NCBI GenBank assembly: GCA_965224535.1
Contig: CBDCZR010000022.1
Location: forward strand, 599,299 to 663,298
Source: JBCDHN01 sp965224535
GTDB lineage: Bacteria; Verrucomicrobiota; Verrucomicrobiia; Verrucomicrobiales; DEV007
Direction of reading: 5' to 3'
DNA length: 64,000 nt
Shown: positions 60,656-64,000 of the stretch, in pieces
How the letters are laid out: each line of letters begins with the position of its first letter
Numbering within the stretch: position 1 is the stretch's first letter
Program-made: the position numbers and the translations under genes
The notes under the pieces: model-generated
What the model was told of the DNA's origin: nothing
The model's input: the letters and a program-made list of their open reading frames with translations, nothing else
The model's database searches: none

Positions 60656-62193
60656 ACCAACTCGATTCCATGATCTGCAAGCTACACCTACTCTTTCTCT
60701 TCTCGCTGATCTCGGTTAGCCTCTCTCGCGCTGATTCCAAGCCAAACATCATCGTCATCGTTGCCGATGACTTAGGTTATGCGGACATGAGTTTTCTCCC
60801 TCAGGCGCCCGCCGATGTCAGCACTCCTGCAATCGACCGATTGGCGCGCTTGGGCACATATTTCAGCAATGCCTATTCCACCTCGCCAATCTGTTCGCCC
60901 TCGCGCGCGGGACTGATCACCGGGCGTTACCAGCAGCGCTGGGGCAACTACTGGTACGGAGAGGGCGGACTGCCATCGGCCGAACTCACCATCCCACAGG
61001 CCCTAAAAACTGCCGGCTACACGACAGCCAAGATCGGAAAAACCCATCATAACGGCGGCGAGGCGCAGCACCCGCTCGATCACGGTTTCGACACGTTTCT
61101 TGGCTTCATCCACCATACGTGGGATTACATTCGTCTCTCGCAGGCCGACCGAGAGGCTTATGAAAAACGGACAGGCGGCGGCAAGCTCGGAATTCTGAAC
61201 GTCGGCCCTCTGGAGCGCGGCCGGGGCGAATCCGCGTCCTACGATAGTGGGTTCACCACACAGATTTTCACCGACGAAGCTGTGCGCATCGTTGAAGCGC
61301 ACAAAGACGCGGACACGCCGTTCTTCATCCAACTGGAACACAACGCGGTACACATGCCAACGTACGTAACCCACCCGGAATACGCCAAAAAAGCCGGGTT
61401 CGAGCAGCCCGCGTGGGATCGCAATGCCGATCGCTGGGAGTTCCCATTCTGGGAGCCGAAGGAGATGGATTGGAACACGTGGCACAAGAAGTGGGGGCAC
61501 CTGGGCGAAGTGGATCCGTTAGGCCGGAAACGCTACCTCGCCAACCTCATGGCGCTGGACGACAGTATCGCGCGCATTCTCGACACCTTGGAGCAAACCG
61601 GGCAGGCCGACGACACCATCGTGGTGTTCCTCTCGGACAACGGCGGCACCATTAACACCTATTCGAACAATACACCCCTGCGCGGCTACAAGTATATGTT
61701 TGGCGAAGGCGGGCTGCGCATCCCGCTGATTGTCGCATGGCCTAAGCAACTGCGCACGGGTGAGCGTTGCGATGATTTGGTGTCGGCGATGGACGTTTTT
61801 CCCACTTTGCTCGACTTGTCCGGGGTCGAGCTTCCGCAGAATCTGGATGGCCGTAGTCTGGTTGCCCAACTCCGTGGACAACCAACTGGAGAAGCCGATC
61901 GTCATCTCTGTTGGAGTGATGGCCGAGGAACGGAAGTGGTTAGGCATGGCAATTGGAAGTGGATTCGTTCCCGGGGCTGGACGCATTTGAATTACCAGCT
62001 TGATGAGAAGGGAATCGCGCACCGTGCGCCGGATGTCACCTATCCGAAGGGTGAGTTGCTGTTTGATCTATCGCGCGACATCGGTGAGACGACGAATCTG
62101 TCGGCGGAACGCCCGGAGATTGTTGGCGATTTGAGCCGATTGTACGACCAATGGCGTTCGCAAATGGACGAACCGCGGAAGGCGAAGAAGTAG
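60652..62193 (+). CDS. Secreted sulfatase
   Basis: About 513 residues if the GTG at 60652 overlapping the FecR stop (GTGA) is used; the ATG at 60670 fits the signal peptide better (CKLHLLFLFSLISVSLSRA). Motifs: VADDLGYADMSF, CSPSRAGLITGRYQQRWG, IGKTHHNGG, FLSDNGGTIN and GEGGLRIPLIVAWP, ending LFDLSRDIGETTNL. The Lys-x-Trp-His motif of other members is KTHH here. Translationally coupled to the FecR gene. Confidence 0.92.
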   Translation: MNQLDSMICKLHLLFLFSLISVSLSRADSKPNIIVIVADDLGYADMSFLPQAPADVSTPAIDRLARLGTYFSNAYSTSPICSPSRAGLITGRYQQRWGNYWYGEGGLPSAELTIPQALKTAGYTTAKIGKTHHNGGEAQHPLDHGFDTFLGFIHHTWDYIRLSQADREAYEKRTGGGKLGILNVGPLERGRGESASYDSGFTTQIFTDEAVRIVEAHKDADTPFFIQLEHNAVHMPTYVTHPEYAKKAGFEQPAWDRNADRWEFPFWEPKEMDWNTWHKKWGHLGEVDPLGRKRYLANLMALDDSIARILDTLEQTGQADDTIVVFLSDNGGTINTYSNNTPLRGYKYMFGEGGLRIPLIVAWPKQLRTGERCDDLVSAMDVFPTLLDLSGVELPQNLDGRSLVAQLRGQPTGEADRHLCWSDGRGTEVVRHGNWKWIRSRGWTHLNYQLDEKGIAHRAPDVTYPKGELLFDLSRDIGETTNLSAERPEIVGDLSRLYDQWRSQMDEPRKAKK

Positions 62194-62250
62194 AGCGCGG
62201 TTTCGCGCCAGCTTCGTTGGACGACGCGCGATAGGTCGCCATTTTGTGGC

Positions 62251-62556
62251 ATGAAATCTGGGTGCTTCCTCCTTTGCACAGTCCTCGCGACCACCGCGCT
62301 GGGTCAAACCGAACAGCCCAAGCATCCCCGCGCCGAGTTGTGGGACAAGGCGCGCGAGGCGACGTACGACGACCGCCACAAGGACGCCGCGGCGCTGTTC
62401 CAGCAAATCGAAATCCCACAGTCAAACAGTTTCTGTTTCGTTCGCTGCCCGGCGGGCGAGGTTGCAAAAAAGTCCCGGATTCTGTGCTTTGGGCGCTTTC
62501 AGCCTCAGTCGACCACCAGTTTCTTTCATGCGCCGCGGCTTACCCGCGCAGAATAA
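62251..62556 (+). pseudogene. Truncated start of a TPR-type secreted protein plus unrelated DNA
   Basis: The first 55 residues form a signal peptide (leader to TTALGQTEQ) and one helical hairpin (LWDKAREATYDDRHKDAAAL) typical of a TPR protein. After QQIE the sequence turns into Cys/Phe/Ser-rich residues (SFCFVRCPAGEVAKKSRILC) that do not belong to a TPR. The gene is probably broken at about 62410. Confidence 0.5.
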
Positions 62557-62805
62557 ACAACGAGAAGGGCAGCCGAAAAATAAAAAATCCCGGTCTATTG
62601 TCCGGCGCCTCCAGCAAACGGCACCCAGTTTGTTCGAAGGCCCACCTTTACCGCGAACCGGCGAAATCGCGGAGGCGACGGTCATCCGGTTGGTCGAGTG
62701 ATTACAAATCCGCCCCCACTTTAGAATTGGCGTTCGTCGGTGAATTGGCTAGATCTTTCCAAGGTGGTACGGTGGGAAGTTTGCCGGCAGCCAACCTGCT
62801 GAGTG
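62557..62805. other. Non-coding stretch, probable dispersed-repeat debris
   Basis: No ORF with recognisable content. Together with 62420-62556 it reads like fragments often mistranslated in annotated genomes (e.g. EGPPLPRTGEIAEATVI). A dispersed intergenic repeat is my guess. It precedes the pentapeptide gene. Confidence 0.3.
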
Positions 62806-64000
62806 ATGTCCGATTCTGAAACCAAGATTGAGACCGAATCCAAGTCCACACGCGGCTCCATGCCCCTAAAGCTCGAGCCCTTGGGCCCGGAATACCGCCG
62901 CATGACCAGCGATGAGGTGGTTGACGTACAACTCGAAGGCGAGACGACCATGCAATTCCTCAAGCCGACCGTGGAGTTTGAGGAGATCGTGGCACTCCAC
63001 CAAGAGTGGATGGAGGCCGGTTACCCAGAGAACGACCCACGCCGGGCGAATCTGAACCAAGCAGACCTACGCTGCATCCATTTCGAATACGGCATTAACT
63101 TGCAAGCCCACCTCCATGGAGCGCAACTGCGCGGAGCCAATCTCAGAGGAGCGAATTTACAGAGAGCCAACCTCAGCTCGGCGATCTTGCAGGGGGCCAA
63201 CCTGCGCGGGGCACGGCTACAAGGAGCCGACCTGTGCGGGGCACAACTCCAAGGAGCCAACCTCGGCGATTCAAATTTGCAGCGAGCCGATCTTCGCGGG
63301 GCGCAGTTGCAGAAGGCCGACCTCAGCTATACTGAGTTGCAAAGGGCCAAACTTTGTCGTGCTCAGCTGCAAGGCGCCGATCTGCGCTGGGCCCGACTGC
63401 AGGACGCAAACCTCTGTGAAGCCCAGTTGCAGGGAACTCGCCTCAACGATGCAAAGTGGGAAGGAGCCGACCTGGGCATGGCGCAGTTGCAGGGGACAAA
63501 CTTCCTAGGTGCGCAGTTTGAAGGGGCCAACTTCCGTGAAGCACAATTGCAGGGAGCCGACCTCAGCAACGCAGGATTAGAAGGGGCCAGCCTCTACCGA
63601 GCGCAATTATGGGGAGCCAACCTCAGCGGAGCCCAGTTGCAGGGAGCCGACCTCCGCAACGCACAGTTGCAGGGGGGACATGGCCGCTTTCCGTGGTGGA
63701 ACCAGGACACCAAGGAGTTGGAGCGCGAGCGCATTCTGTTTCTGAATCCAGCTATCCTTGCTGATGCGCAAATCGGTGGAGCGGACTTTACCGACGCAAA
63801 CTTGGATGGCGTGGATTTAAAAGAGGCTGATTGGACCTGGTGTAGAACCGAAACCCGTTCAGTCATCGCTGCGTTGACAGTGCTGAGAGAGAAGCTTTCG
63901 CATGCTGCCCAATGGGACCGGAAGCACTTCAACGCCCGAATCGCCAATCTCGAACGAGCCCTCCGCGAACATACGCCCATCTTCCGCGAAACCCGCATGG
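62806..64000 (+). CDS. Pentapeptide-repeat protein, 3' end beyond window
   Basis: 398 codons to the edge from the ATG at 62806. Residues 1-75 are a charged N-terminal region (MTSDEVVDVQLEGETTMQFL). From about 78 to 290 there are roughly forty A(N/D)LXX pentapeptides in near-perfect register (GANLRGANLQRANLSSAIL), which form a right-handed quadrilateral beta-helix. Then comes a GRFPWWNQDTKELERERILF insertion, another short run of pentapeptides (GGADFTDANLDGVDL) and a helical end. No signal peptide. Function unknown; some relatives mimic DNA, others are effectors. Confidence 0.88.
   Translation, partial: MSDSETKIETESKSTRGSMPLKLEPLGPEYRRMTSDEVVDVQLEGETTMQFLKPTVEFEEIVALHQEWMEAGYPENDPRRANLNQADLRCIHFEYGINLQAHLHGAQLRGANLRGANLQRANLSSAILQGANLRGARLQGADLCGAQLQGANLGDSNLQRADLRGAQLQKADLSYTELQRAKLCRAQLQGADLRWARLQDANLCEAQLQGTRLNDAKWEGADLGMAQLQGTNFLGAQFEGANFREAQLQGADLSNAGLEGASLYRAQLWGANLSGAQLQGADLRNAQLQGGHGRFPWWNQDTKELERERILFLNPAILADAQIGGADFTDANLDGVDLKEADWTWCRTETRSVIAALTVLREKLSHAAQWDRKHFNARIANLERALREHTPIFRETRM

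Noticed and set aside
63100..63700. Tandem repeats at the right end as CRISPR or satellite
   Set aside because: They are 15-nt coding periods of a pentapeptide-repeat protein, not spacer-separated repeats.
1..64000. CRISPR array, rRNA operon, replication origin
   Set aside because: None seen: no regular repeat-spacer pattern, no rRNA-like sequence, no DnaA-box cluster noticed.
1..64000. GTTAGG as telomere-type repeat
   Set aside because: The words are dispersed singly in genes on both strands, never in tandem.

Overview
The window looks like chromosome from a PVC-superphylum bacterium, most likely Verrucomicrobiota. The marker families are abundant secreted sulfatases, PSCyt1/DUF1549/DUF1553 and DUF1501 protein pairs, ECF sigma factors paired with FecR-LamG membrane proteins, and Ser/Thr kinases fused to formylglycine-enzyme-like domains. 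The phylum is inferred from gene content; there is no rRNA or other phylogenetic marker. Nine full or nearly full sulfatase genes and several sulfatase fragments are present, but no glycoside hydrolase or polysaccharide lyase.

Layout. 1-1.5 kb: IS630-type transposase cut by the window edge, then a small membrane protein. 1.5-15 kb: PhoD-like phosphatase, peroxiredoxin with an XRE-metallo-beta-lactamase fusion, an internally deleted sulfatase, tRNA-Ser(GCT), a GT4 glycosyltransferase, a kinase-PEGA-FGE-like protein, a sulfatase, an NtrC-type regulator with an altered sigma-54 contact loop, and a CbiX chelatase with a DR2241-like Fe-S protein. 15-21.5 kb: decayed mobile DNA (sulfatase tail, complete IS630 element, transposase tail, headless TraA helicase, frameshifted sigma factor, small LysM/lipoprotein genes, IS3-family element). 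21.5-35.8 kb: a one-strand block with ECF sigma, FecR-LamG, a LamG/DUF1080-like protein and six sulfatases, one of them fused to a ThuA-like domain and one to a probable beta-helix. Its word usage differs from the flanks, so it is probably an acquired island. 36-43.8 kb: DUF1553, ORF6N and DUF1501 genes, a Uma2 protein, a MITE-like inverted-repeat element, a sulfatase/TPR chimeric remnant and a frameshifted PQQ-propeller protein. 44-55.3 kb: a signalling cluster of kinase-RCC1-FGE-like protein, small zinc-finger protein, TIR-TM protein and DUF4062-STAND-TM protein, the last two sharing a near-identical C-terminal module of about 568 residues; a divergent ECF-like sigma factor lies beside it. 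55.5-62.2 kb: sulfatase, frameshifted DUF1501, ECF sigma, FecR-LamG, sulfatase. 62.2-64 kb: gene debris and a long pentapeptide-repeat protein running off the right edge.

How it fits together. The two sigma/FecR-LamG/sulfatase cassettes look like surface-signalling units controlling export of sulfatases against sulfated polysaccharides. The DUF1553/DUF1501 proteins are the usual companions of such loci. The best candidate for an undescribed system is the 44-54.5 kb cluster, in which two different sensor or effector heads (TIR and DUF4062-STAND) are joined through a membrane helix to the same helical module. Many genes are broken or chimeric, so this stretch has clearly been reshuffled by IS activity and short-homology recombination.
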